From Chordicoccus furentiruminis (GTDB lineage: Bacteria; Bacillota; Clostridia; Lachnospirales; Lachnospiraceae), in NCBI RefSeq assembly GCF_019355395.1, contig NZ_CP048829.1, positions 2,583,001 through 2,647,000 on the forward strand: a stretch of DNA of 64,000 nt. The letters run 5' to 3'. The position numbers were made by a program, and so were the translations under genes. The notes under the pieces are model-generated. The model saw only the letters and a list, made by a program, of their open reading frames with translations. It did no database searches and had not been told where the DNA came from. Below are positions 9,801 to 17,184 of the stretch, piece after piece; the stretch's first letter is position 1; the number at the start of each line of letters is the position of its first letter.

Positions 9801-10088
9801 AAGCAGACTCCGTATTTCATTTTGCTGACGGCCGCGCTTATGACGAGCTACCGCAGTGATTCCTGCTGTCTGCGGATCGCCTTTATCGATGAGGCGTTCG
9901 CGGCGATGGATGAGGACAGAATTCGGAGTATGATCGATTATTTCAATGACAACGGCCTGCAGGTTCTCTACGCGGCGCCGGATAAGACGATGCACAACAT
10001 CGCGCCATATGTGGACACTACCGTCACGGTCGTGAAGAAAAACAGGAAGGCGGATGTCATTGATATGCAGATGAGGTTTGACGAATGA
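6822..10088 (+). CDS. jetC: Wadjet protein JetC (SMC/MukB-like ATPase)
   Basis: 1088 aa. The Walker A is ITGANESGKSTIIDALTYAMFG near residues 40-60. A long coiled coil runs from about residue 230 to 830, rich in Glu, Lys and Arg, and is interrupted by a hinge-like globular part near residues 490-620. At the C-terminus are the signature loop SGGGKQTPY and the Walker B LRIAFIDEAFAAMDEDR. This is the SMC-type motor of Wadjet that extrudes DNA loops. The gene starts on an ATGA overlap with jetB and ends on an ATGA overlap with jetD. The length is normal for the family and no frameshift is visible. Confidence 0.92.
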   Translation: MNQSEAMKRTRTLEDVLITNWAVYTCTHFKIRNSALITGANESGKSTIIDALTYAMFGITDFNIQAGAGEDERSVLAYVRGDTKDNEERYLRGDQDVTSCIAVDIFNPADGSYVTEGVCIELYRDDSQTRAKWFVVPGAKISDINFYQKTGNTVSFTSRQDLRFRGKPLNFYKREEGIATFLRLCGLRLGQGGVRELRGKIKRLLACGKKKMDIDRFVRESIFEEDTTAQSSLDNILRHKAEFEKLEEDLKKLNEEKTLLQRIEEQYLQVLSLDAESVRRGIAQKKYLYMKLKNADDELERNIDDVKSRMRVLEKKEKTAQQAFDEADGELIRASTAVHEGQRPIEELKNKLHLDEESRDAMEDSVRSLRELKKKAESLFSGQEDVTVPDELYEAIGHAGEASADEKETVRVLQKLEHKREALYRDYQQRKEETGYALRDLRRGLEKLNGEIRTLQQNKKVLPDGMEEELAVLKREAERAGLHTEIRLVCDLVNEIDPKWQMAAETFLGGRRFNVVAEPEAVPGLLRIVDEKNLYQIYLVLTNQMDDIPAQAPGGSLAARFQIANLYARKYINYTCGNLKCVETRQELNDHPKGAIMPNGMLARGIVGSKMKPVRDLVFGKDAVLRMLEQKKEQRVVIQKQAASLEGQERRFAKLAEQAFGASFAPEHYDTTAPKMLLKLKEEIEATKRDIRALQNNPSAKRLMDMYVAASERREQAQKALTDVQSERKAEARAALAAEESLRSGRSDEKKRQDDYETAAALHPEEKKAADELYEKQKDNVEGSLLRAIQDVNKRLGDATNGMLEAMFRYNASHTGYVADKGGAKKYIERLDELRTKDIEETKNRIKAKAQTISDTFMRDFVEVIYARIRSMQEQKDAINAMLKAHRFGDKNYSLIMKARNSADMKAFFTIAQKIDELGSADTLEVYLNMNSRFLQEQGMADAFEEFRDTVLNADDVTEYTDYRNYYGYDFFINDGQHTAYLSKSQGIYSGGGKQTPYFILLTAALMTSYRSDSCCLRIAFIDEAFAAMDEDRIRSMIDYFNDNGLQVLYAAPDKTMHNIAPYVDTTVTVVKKNRKADVIDMQMRFDE

Positions 10089-11368
10089 GTGTGCGCCGGA
10101 AGCCGGATGCCTGGCAGAAAAAACTGATCGGCATGATGCTGGACGCGTATGAACGGACGGGGACCTATCGGGGAGATACGGAGCGGAATCAGAATGTACG
10201 GGTTCCGGTGAAGCGGGTTTTTCCAGACTATGATCGGGATGACGCGGATCTGACGGAGCTTGAGAACTTTGAGCAGTCCATGCGCGATCTCGAAACGTTT
10301 TCTCCTGTGCGGATCGTGTACCGGGATAAAAGAACGAGACACGAGTTCCGTGAATTCCTTGTGCCTGCGGGAGCTGTCGAGCCGGCGCTCTATCAACTCG
10401 CAGGCCGGAAGCCGGGAAGAGAAATTCATATGGCGCAGATCGCAGTTTATGAGGCATTCAAAGGGAAAAGTCCTGTCCTTGATTCGTTTATCGCATCGCA
10501 GGAGGAGCTGCTTCGGGCGGATAAAAACGCATGGTTCGAGCCTTCCGAGGCGGAGGACGTGATGCGGACCGTAGATCTCATGGCGCACAATACGGAGAAT
10601 ATACTTTACAGGGAAATATCCATTGCGTTGTTCGGAGATACGAAATATATTGAAAGACGCGGAATTTTGTCAAAAGCGGTCCGAGTATTGAAGCGTTTCG
10701 GTCGATTTGATTTTGAGGAATCGGATTTTGAATCGAAAAAAGAATATGATGCGGCCGTACTGTCGGAGTACGCGGTGTACGAGAATCCGACGTATGTGAA
10801 TTTCAACGGAAACGGGGAAGTTCTTTTTCGCAACGGAACGAAACTGGAACTGAGGGCAGGCGTCCCGATTGCGGTCCGTTCGGACCGTCTTGCGGACATT
10901 ACCGATATCCGGATTTGTGCTGAAACGGTGCTGACGATCGAGAACCTGACATCCTACAACCGGATGCAGACGGATGCATTCCAGCTGTATCTGGCCGGTT
11001 ATCATAATCATGCGCGGCAGGAGTTCCTTGTCAGGATTCATAACCAGAACCCGGGTATCCGCCGCTGGCTGCACTTCGGCGACCTTGATCCGGATGGCTT
11101 CTGCATTCTTGAAAATCTGCGGAACAAGACCGGTATCGCGTTCGAGAGCTGCGGGATGGATGTCACCTATTTGGGAAAATACCGGACTTATACAAAAAAG
11201 CTGAATGAGAACGACAGGGCGAAGGCGGAGAACCTGATCCGGGCCGGAAAATATCCGGAAGTCCTTACCTATATGCTTGAGCATGACGCGAAGCTGGAGC
11301 AGGAAATCATAAGCTGGAAAGAAGGGAAAAGTCAGACTGGATGTTGGAGAATGTGTGCTGGAAACTGA
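10085..11368 (+). CDS. jetD: Wadjet nuclease JetD (Toprim/DUF2220)
   Basis: 427 aa. The C-terminal DUF2220/Toprim domain shows the conserved Glu in VLTIENLTSYN and the metal motif HFGDLDPDGF, both needed for nuclease activity in related JetD proteins. It cleaves plasmid DNA once the JetABC motor has stalled around it. The start ATGA overlaps the jetC stop. A segment at about 10600-10760 (residues 172-225) is noticeably AT-richer than the rest of the operon. The last 14 bases overlap a small downstream ORF in another frame. Confidence 0.9.
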   Translation: MSVRRKPDAWQKKLIGMMLDAYERTGTYRGDTERNQNVRVPVKRVFPDYDRDDADLTELENFEQSMRDLETFSPVRIVYRDKRTRHEFREFLVPAGAVEPALYQLAGRKPGREIHMAQIAVYEAFKGKSPVLDSFIASQEELLRADKNAWFEPSEAEDVMRTVDLMAHNTENILYREISIALFGDTKYIERRGILSKAVRVLKRFGRFDFEESDFESKKEYDAAVLSEYAVYENPTYVNFNGNGEVLFRNGTKLELRAGVPIAVRSDRLADITDIRICAETVLTIENLTSYNRMQTDAFQLYLAGYHNHARQEFLVRIHNQNPGIRRWLHFGDLDPDGFCILENLRNKTGIAFESCGMDVTYLGKYRTYTKKLNENDRAKAENLIRAGKYPEVLTYMLEHDAKLEQEIISWKEGKSQTGCWRMCAGN

Positions 11369-11525
11369 AACGTCCGATATCCGGCTGGACAGAAGCCGGA
11401 GGGGACTGTACGCATATGTGTCGCAGGGAAACCAGCTGATGACCAAAGCCCCGCTTGGGATCTGTGATCTTCAGATCGACATGAGCGGTATGAGAGAAGG
11501 AGAAAGGAGCGGCGCGGCCGGATGA
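11355..11525 (+). CDS. Small ORF bridging jetD and the DUF1848 gene
   Basis: 56 aa from a GTG at 11355 with GGAGAA upstream. It overlaps the jetD end by 14 bases, and its TGA overlaps the ATG of the next gene (ATGA at 11522). Codon choice (cgg, ctg, atc, gac, gcc) matches its neighbours. Both overlaps suggest a real, coupled gene rather than chance. The product is small, charged and soluble (begins MLETETSDIRLDRSRRGLYA). I do not recognise a family. In-frame stop 11310 limits any longer version, and no ATG exists in the frame before the GTG. Confidence 0.5.
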   Translation: MLETETSDIRLDRSRRGLYAYVSQGNQLMTKAPLGICDLQIDMSGMREGERSGAAG

Positions 11526-12463
11526 TCATCAATACCGGAAGCAGGACGGATATACCGGCGTTTTACTCCGAGTGGTTTTACAGACGGATCCGGGAAGGTT
11601 TCGTGATGGTGAGAAATCCGTACCGGCCGACGGACGTCACGCGGTATCTTCTGGATCCTTCTGTGGCGGATATGATCGCTTTCTGCACGAAGAATCCGGC
11701 ACCGATGCTCGGGAGACTTCATGAGCTCGACGCGTTCCGGACCTTTTTTATGGTGACGATCACACCTTACGGAAAGGATATTGAGCCGTATGTTCCGGAG
11801 CCGGATCGGGTGATGGACGCCTTTGCCGCACTGTCGGAGTATGCGGGCCGGAACGCGGTCAGCTGGCGCTATGATCCGGTGCTGATCACGGACAGGTATC
11901 CGGTCGATTTTCATAAAAGCGCGTTTGAGAAGATGGCCGGAAAGCTGAAAAACTGGACGGATCAGTGCGTGGTGAGCTTTGTCGACCTTTACGAGAAGAC
12001 GAAACGGAATTTCCCGGGTGTGCGGAACGTGACGCAGTCGGAGCAGCGGGATCTGATCCGTTCCTTCGGGGAGACGGCGGAGCGGCTGGACATGCAGATT
12101 CATCTCTGTCTGGAGGACGCGCGGCTGGTCCGCCCGCACGTGGACGCCGGCGGATGCATGTCCCGGGAAGTGGTTGAGAAGGCGATCGGGCAGCGGCTGA
12201 CCGTGCCAAATCATCCGCCGGCCCGGTCAGGGTGCAGCTGTCTGCTCGGCGCGGACATCGGCGCGTATGATTCCTGCGGACATGGCTGTCTGTACTGCTA
12301 TGCCAACGAAAGCCGGGCACTCGCGGTCCGCACGATGCGGCTGCACGATCCGGCGTCTCCGCTTCTGATCGGGCATCTGACGAAGGATGATATTGTGAGG
12401 GATGCAAAGCAGGAATCGTGGATCGATCCGCAGATGAGTCTCTTCGATTTTATGGGGATGTGA
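11522..12463 (+). CDS. DUF1848 family protein, probable Fe-S (radical-SAM-like)
   Basis: 313 aa. The N-terminus INTGSRTDIPAFYSEWF and the segment WRYDPVLITD are DUF1848 hallmarks. Near the C-terminus is a cysteine cluster, GCSCLLGADIGAYDSCGHGC followed by LYCYAN, which resembles a metal or Fe-S ligand set. The family is related to spore photoproduct lyase-like/radical SAM enzymes, but its reaction is unknown. The start is an ATGA overlap with the preceding small ORF, placing it in the Wadjet operon. The next gene is convergent. Co-function with Wadjet is inference from coupling only. Confidence 0.85.
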   Translation: MIINTGSRTDIPAFYSEWFYRRIREGFVMVRNPYRPTDVTRYLLDPSVADMIAFCTKNPAPMLGRLHELDAFRTFFMVTITPYGKDIEPYVPEPDRVMDAFAALSEYAGRNAVSWRYDPVLITDRYPVDFHKSAFEKMAGKLKNWTDQCVVSFVDLYEKTKRNFPGVRNVTQSEQRDLIRSFGETAERLDMQIHLCLEDARLVRPHVDAGGCMSREVVEKAIGQRLTVPNHPPARSGCSCLLGADIGAYDSCGHGCLYCYANESRALAVRTMRLHDPASPLLIGHLTKDDIVRDAKQESWIDPQMSLFDFMGM

Positions 12464-12475
12464 AGCGGGCGCCCG

Positions 12476-13195
12476 TCAGAGCGGAAGAAAGGCGAACGCC
12501 GCGGCGATGACAAGGGAAGGAAGAAGGTTTGCCACGCGGATTTTCCGGTCCCACAGCAGGTTCACTCCGACGCAGAAAATCAGCACGGAGCCGACCAGCG
12601 AAAGGTTCGCCATGGCGGCGTCCGTCATGAGCGGCCGGATCAGGCGCGCCAGCGCGGTCATGCTTCCCTGAAGGATCGCCACCGGGACGGCGGAGAAGGC
12701 GCAGCCTTTTCCCATCGAGGCGGACATCACGAGGATGATGATAAAATCCATGAGGGCTTTTGAGACCAGCACAGCGTGATTGCCGTACATCCCGTCCTGA
12801 ATGGAGCCGATTACCGCCATAGCGCCGATGCATACGGTGAGCGAGGCGGTGACGAACGCGTTGACAAAGTTTTTGTCCTTTGCGCTGCCGGATTTTTTCT
12901 TCAGCCATTCGCCGAGCTGCCCGAAGCGGTCTTCCAGATCGATCAGCTCGCCGATGACGGCGCCGGCGGCAAGACTGACCGTCATCATGACGGTGCCTTC
13001 CGTGAAGAGAGCGCCATGACTGATTCGGAGCATTTCCGCCATAACGCCGCCGATTCCGAGGAACAGGACAGCGAGCGCGTTCGCTGTCATCAGCGTTTCC
13101 TGTATCTTCGGCGGGATGCGGCTGCCCGCGAGGCAGCCGCAGAGACCGGCGGCGACGATGGCCGCAGCATTGATCAACGTTCCGAGTCCCGGCAT
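12476..13195 (-). CDS. DUF554 membrane protein (paralogue 1)
   Basis: 239 aa, start ATG 13195 with a TCAGGAGGA ribosome site. About seven hydrophobic segments are visible, with the conserved opening MPGLGTLINA and SIQDGMYGNHAVLVSKALMD. DUF554 proteins are predicted multi-spanning membrane proteins, possibly transporters, of unknown substrate. A second, clearly homologous copy lies at 62532-63239. The gene converges on the DUF1848 gene with 12 bp between the stops. Confidence 0.88.
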   Translation of the reverse strand: MPGLGTLINAAAIVAAGLCGCLAGSRIPPKIQETLMTANALAVLFLGIGGVMAEMLRISHGALFTEGTVMMTVSLAAGAVIGELIDLEDRFGQLGEWLKKKSGSAKDKNFVNAFVTASLTVCIGAMAVIGSIQDGMYGNHAVLVSKALMDFIIILVMSASMGKGCAFSAVPVAILQGSMTALARLIRPLMTDAAMANLSLVGSVLIFCVGVNLLWDRKIRVANLLPSLVIAAAFAFLPL

Positions 13196-13303
13196 AGGTG
13201 TTTTCCTCCTGACGGCATTTTCTGCCGAACAGAACAGTATTATATGACACCAATGCGCTTATGTCGACGGAATGATAAAATGCGGTTCTGATTTGCGGCC
13301 TGT

Positions 13304-13540
13304 TTATTCCTCACTCTTTCCGGCGGAACGGATCGCCTCGATTGCGTCGTCGATGCTGACACCGCTGTCGGCGATGGCTGCCATCACTTCATCCTGACGC
13401 TGTGAATTCAGCTCTTCCTCAAGTTTCTTGATGGTGTCGTTGAGCTCCGCGATTTTGGCGGTATACTTTTCCTTATCCTCCTTTGCCTTTGCAAGCTTCT
13501 CGGTGATCACTTCCGTACGTGTTCTGCGTGTTCTTGCCAT
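13304..13540 (-). CDS. Small coiled-coil protein
   Basis: 78 aa, start ATG 13540 with CAGGAGGATTCATCAA upstream. A basic N-terminus (MARTRRTRTE) is followed by a heptad-patterned coiled coil (KLAKAKEDKEKYTAKIAELN, continuing to about residue 47) and a short C-terminal helix (VSIDDAIEAIRSAG). The layout resembles small DUF4315-like proteins of clostridia. The function is unknown. It stands alone, with the DUF554 gene 108 bp downstream on the same strand. Confidence 0.65.
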   Translation of the reverse strand: MARTRRTRTEVITEKLAKAKEDKEKYTAKIAELNDTIKKLEEELNSQRQDEVMAAIADSGVSIDDAIEAIRSAGKSEE

Positions 13541-14080
13541 TTGATGAATCCTCCTGTTTTCTTGTCTTGGTTTTATGCTGCAGCTTTATCACAGTCTAGC
13601 ACAGAAGAGGTATAAAGCGATAAATAATTCGGGATTATTCTATGATTTTATTTGCTTTTTCTCTCTACTGCTCTGTCCGGATTTATGACTGCACGGCCTT
13701 ATCTTAAAGTGAAGGAGAGAGAAACGGGCGGATACGGGAAGAGGATTTTATGAGGAGGAGGCGATAAACACAATGAGAAATCCGAAAGCATTAGTCTCAT
13801 CATTCTGCCTGAAAGGCAGAGAAGGCGAAGCGGCTTAATGAGTTCCTCCTTTTTCGTTCGGATATCGTAATGCAGAATTGTGGGGGATTTTCTTAGCTGA
13901 CAGTGGAATTTCGTTCTTTATAAATGTAATATTGAACTGATTCATTGGATACAGAATCCCCGGCATGGGTGTGCGATTGGCGTTATCCATGAAGACGGCT
14001 TCTTTCTATTTTAGAAATCATGATCCAAAAAGGCGGCGCCTTGGAACGAAGAACGCACAAAAACAAATGAGGAGGAACGT
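13541..14080. other. 540-bp intergenic leader before the transketolase genes
   Basis: This is the longest gap in the left part. It carries a perfect stem TCTGCC-tgaaa-GGCAGA at 13804-13820, inside a possible tiny ORF at 13773-13838, and complementary GAGGAGG (13752-13761) and CCTCCT (13845-13850) segments that could pair across it. No known riboswitch was recognised. The promoter was not identified with confidence. Confidence 0.35.
13773..13838 (+). CDS. Possible 21-aa leader peptide
   Basis: ATG 13773 follows GGAGGAGG at a spacing of about 10 and runs for 21 codons to TAA. It contains the hairpin at 13804-13820. The peptide contains ALVSSFCLKGREGEAA and matches nothing I know. It could be a leader peptide for the transketolase operon, a small secreted peptide, or a chance frame. 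Confidence 0.22.
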   Translation: MRNPKALVSSFCLKGREGEAA

Positions 14081-14950
14081 TTGAAAATGCCTGAAAAGAC
14101 ATTTGATAAAAAGAGCGCGGATGCTCTCGCGGCTGCGATCAGAAAAAATATTTTGAGAACCATCGCGTCAAAGGGAAGCGGACATGTAGGCGGATCGCTT
14201 TCAATCGCGGATCTTCTTGCGGTCCTGTACAGCGGAGTGATGAATGTGGATCCGGAGAATCCGCAAAAGGAAGACAGGGACATTATTGTTTTATCCAAAG
14301 GGCATGCCGGCCCTGCGCTGTATGCTGTACTGGCAGAGAAGGGGTTCTTTCCGAAAGACATGCTGGACACTCTGAATCAGAATCGGACGACACTGCCAAG
14401 CCATACGGACAGGCTTAAAACACCCGGAGTCGATGTGACGACTGGCTCACTTGGACAGGGCGCGTCTCTTGCCGCTGGATCTGCGTTTGCTGATCAGATC
14501 GACGGAAAGAAAAACACGACCTACCTGATTCTGGGGGACGGAGAACTGGACGAGGGGCAGGTCTGGGAGAGCGCGTTATTCGTTGCATCCAAAAAGATCA
14601 CGAATCTGATTACCATCGTGGATGCGAATGGAAAACAGCTGGATGGTAAGACGGATGATGTGTGCAGTCTTGGAAGCATCGAGGACAAATTCAGGGCATT
14701 TGGGTATCATGTGATTTCTGTGGAGAATGGAAATGACACCGGGGCCATTTATCGCGCGATACAGGAAGCAAAGAAAGAGCGGGAACAGCCTTCCGTGCTG
14801 GTTCTTCATACGGTGAAAGGCGCGGGTGTAAAGAAGTTTGAAGAAATGGAAAACTGCCATTCCACCAAGGTGGACAGGAACGAACTGCCGCTCTTCTATG
14901 AGGAACTGGACGGGCGCGGAGCGGAGGAGACGCGGACATCAGCCGGCTGA
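14081..14950 (+). CDS. Transketolase, N-terminal (ThDP-binding) subunit
   Basis: 289 aa. The TTG at 14081 has AGGAGG five bases upstream; ATG 14087 is the alternative. The subunit carries GSGHVGGSLSIADLL, the histidine loop LPSHTDRL and the thiamine-diphosphate motif GDGELDEGQVWES with VDANGKQLDG. With the next gene it forms a split transketolase, as in many Firmicutes and archaea. The reaction is transfer of a two-carbon unit between sugar phosphates in the pentose-phosphate pathway or a related sugar route. The length is normal for the split form. Confidence 0.92.
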   Translation: MKMPEKTFDKKSADALAAAIRKNILRTIASKGSGHVGGSLSIADLLAVLYSGVMNVDPENPQKEDRDIIVLSKGHAGPALYAVLAEKGFFPKDMLDTLNQNRTTLPSHTDRLKTPGVDVTTGSLGQGASLAAGSAFADQIDGKKNTTYLILGDGELDEGQVWESALFVASKKITNLITIVDANGKQLDGKTDDVCSLGSIEDKFRAFGYHVISVENGNDTGAIYRAIQEAKKEREQPSVLVLHTVKGAGVKKFEEMENCHSTKVDRNELPLFYEELDGRGAEETRTSAG

Positions 14951-14975
14951 AACGGAAAGCAGGGTGGAGGAGAAT

Positions 14976-15926
14976 ATGTACAGAATCAGCGATGATAACA
15001 GAGAGTGCAGGAAAGTGTTCGGCGATACGCTGCGTTCCCTTATGGCGGAGAATCCGGATGTCGTATATCTCGAGGCGGATCTGGCCGGTGCCATCGGAAC
15101 GGCAGGCCTTTTCAGAGATTTTCCGGAACAGGCGTTCGATCTCGGCATCATGGAAGCCAACATGGTCGGCGTGGCGGGCGGCATGTCCCTGAGAGGGAAG
15201 ATCCCGTTTGTGCACAGCTTCGGGACTTTCGCATCAAGACGCTGTGCAGATCAGACCTTTATGGCGGGCTGCTATAACCGGGCCAGCATCCGGATCATCG
15301 GAACAGATCCCGGTGTAACGGCTGAAGCGAACGGCGGAACGCATATGCCTTTTGAAGACATTGGCGTTTATCGGAGCTTCCCCGGGATAACCATTCTTGA
15401 TATCGCGGAACCGCAGCTTCTGGAAGCGGTCCTCAGACAGACTGCAGAACGATACGGTGTGTATTACATCCGTTTTCCGAGGAAGTGGAAGACGTCCTAT
15501 TATGCAGGCATGCCGGCCGCGGAGATCGGGAAGGCAGCCGTGATCCGCGACGGAAGCGACGGGACGGTGATTGCCTCCGGCATCGAGGTTACGGCTGCCC
15601 TGCAGGCGGCGGAGGCTCTCGAGTCCGAAGGAATTGACATTCGTGTGGTTGATATGTTTACAGTGAAACCTGTTGATGAAGAGATGATTCTGAGATGCTG
15701 CCGCGAAACCGGCGCGATTGTCAGCGCGGAGAATCACAATCGGATCGGCGGACTGGGGTCCGCGGTTGCAGAGGTGATAGCGGAAAAGGGGCAGGCTCCG
15801 TTCGAACGGGTCGGTGTGCCGGACTGCTTTGGCGAGGTCGGAGATAAAGCCTTCCTCTCACAGCGGTTCGGAATTGGAGCGGAGAGCATTGCAGAGGCGA
15901 TGAAGAGAGTCATAAAAAGAAAATAA
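14976..15926 (+). CDS. Transketolase, C-terminal subunit
   Basis: 316 aa, start ATG 14976 with GGTGGAGGAG upstream, 25 bp after the N-terminal subunit. The pyrimidine-binding domain contains the conserved Glu in DLGIMEANMVGVAGG, which activates thiamine diphosphate, and HSFGTFASRR. The C-terminal transketolase domain has VVDMFTVKPVDEE and SAENHNRIGGLGSAVAEV. It pairs with the preceding subunit to form the active enzyme. No fusion or truncation is seen. Confidence 0.93.
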   Translation: MYRISDDNRECRKVFGDTLRSLMAENPDVVYLEADLAGAIGTAGLFRDFPEQAFDLGIMEANMVGVAGGMSLRGKIPFVHSFGTFASRRCADQTFMAGCYNRASIRIIGTDPGVTAEANGGTHMPFEDIGVYRSFPGITILDIAEPQLLEAVLRQTAERYGVYYIRFPRKWKTSYYAGMPAAEIGKAAVIRDGSDGTVIASGIEVTAALQAAEALESEGIDIRVVDMFTVKPVDEEMILRCCRETGAIVSAENHNRIGGLGSAVAEVIAEKGQAPFERVGVPDCFGEVGDKAFLSQRFGIGAESIAEAMKRVIKRK

Positions 15927-15960
15927 TGGAAGGAAATTCTGAAGGGAAACTGAAGCGGAA

Positions 15961-16542
15961 ATGGAAAAACTGACACTGGAAGAAGCGAAAAGACTGAACG
16001 ATACAGCGGTGACGGAAGAGCATCTGCGGCTGCATGCCGCCAATGTTTCCGCCTGTATGGGCGCGATGGCGGAGCACTTCGGGGAAGACCCGGAGCACTG
16101 GGAGGCCGTCGGGTATCTGCACGATTATGATTATCAGGCGTTTCCGGAGGAACATCTGGCGCATACGGAGGAACCGCTCAGGGCAGCGGGCGTTCCGGCT
16201 GAGGATATCCGGGCCATTCTGAGCCACGGTTATTCGATCTGCAACGAGGTGAAGCCGGAGACGGTTATGGAGAAGTCACTGTTCACGGTGGATGAGCTCA
16301 GCGGCATCATTCAGGCGGCCGCCCGTATGCGGCCGAACGGAATTGTCGATATGGACGTGAAATCGTTCATGAAGAAATGGAAGAACAAGAAATTTGCGGA
16401 GAAATGCAACCGTCCGCTGATCCTTGAGGGCTGTGAAATGCTGGAAATGGATATCCGGGACGTGGCGGAAATCTGTATCGAAGGGATGAAACAGCACGCG
16501 GCGGAGCTGCATCTGACGCCGGAGACACTTCGCGCGGAGTGA
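15961..16542 (+). CDS. HD-domain hydrolase
   Basis: 193 aa with the metal-binding pattern of an HD phosphohydrolase: HLRLHAANVSACMGAMAEHF, VGYLHDYDYQAFPEEH and LSHGY. The start ATG 15961 has only a weak ribosome site (GAAGCGGAA). It follows the transketolase by 34 bp and could be co-transcribed. HD proteins of this size dephosphorylate nucleotides or related phosphates; the actual substrate is not evident. Confidence 0.82.
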   Translation: MEKLTLEEAKRLNDTAVTEEHLRLHAANVSACMGAMAEHFGEDPEHWEAVGYLHDYDYQAFPEEHLAHTEEPLRAAGVPAEDIRAILSHGYSICNEVKPETVMEKSLFTVDELSGIIQAAARMRPNGIVDMDVKSFMKKWKNKKFAEKCNRPLILEGCEMLEMDIRDVAEICIEGMKQHAAELHLTPETLRAE

Positions 16543-16665
16543 TTTCTGCGGAAGCTGCCTGCGCTTTGATTTTCAGGAGGTATCGCCGTCGCCGTCCGCT
16601 CTGTGGTATACTGGCTGGAGCAGATCACGTTTGACGGTCCGGGCGGGAAGGAAGAGGAGAAGGAG

Positions 16666-17139
16666 ATGAAACTCCGGTTCAGACAGCGCATGTTTTCATG
16701 GTTTGACAGCTATGATATCTGCGATGAGGGCGGGCAGACCGTCTATACGGTACGGGGGCAGCTGTCATGGGGGCACTGCCTGAAGATTTTTGATGCCGGC
16801 GGCAGGGAACTCGGTATGGTTCAGGAAAAAATCCTGACACTGCTTCCGAAGTTTGAACTGTACGAGGAGGGGCAGTATCTGGGCTGTATCCGGAGGGAGC
16901 TTTCCCTCATCCGCCCACGGTATGAGATTGATTTTAATCAGTGGCAGGTGCAGGGCAGTGTCATGGAGTGGAACTACACGATTTACGGAGCGGGAAAAGA
17001 GGCGGTCGCCAGAGTTTCCAAGGAACTGCTTCATCTGACAGATACATATGTGCTGGACATCGTGAACCAGGACGACGCTTTTCATGTGCTGATGTTTGTG
17101 CTGGCCATGGACGCGGACAAATGCAGCAATGGAGACTGA
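16666..17139 (+). CDS. LURP-one/tubby-like family protein
   Basis: 157 aa, start ATG 16666 with GAGAAGGAG directly upstream. The repeated short beta-strand pattern with YDICDEGGQTVYTVRG and ELGMVQEKILTLLPKFELYE is typical of bacterial LURP-one-related (tubby C-terminal-like) proteins. In bacteria they are soluble beta-barrels of unknown role, sometimes suggested as lipid- or membrane-associated. It precedes the RNA methyltransferase by 45 bp on the same strand. Confidence 0.8.
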   Translation: MKLRFRQRMFSWFDSYDICDEGGQTVYTVRGQLSWGHCLKIFDAGGRELGMVQEKILTLLPKFELYEEGQYLGCIRRELSLIRPRYEIDFNQWQVQGSVMEWNYTIYGAGKEAVARVSKELLHLTDTYVLDIVNQDDAFHVLMFVLAMDADKCSNGD

Positions 17140-17184
17140 GGCGGGAATACCCGTGCTGGGAGATGGGAAAAGAAAGGAGACTTC

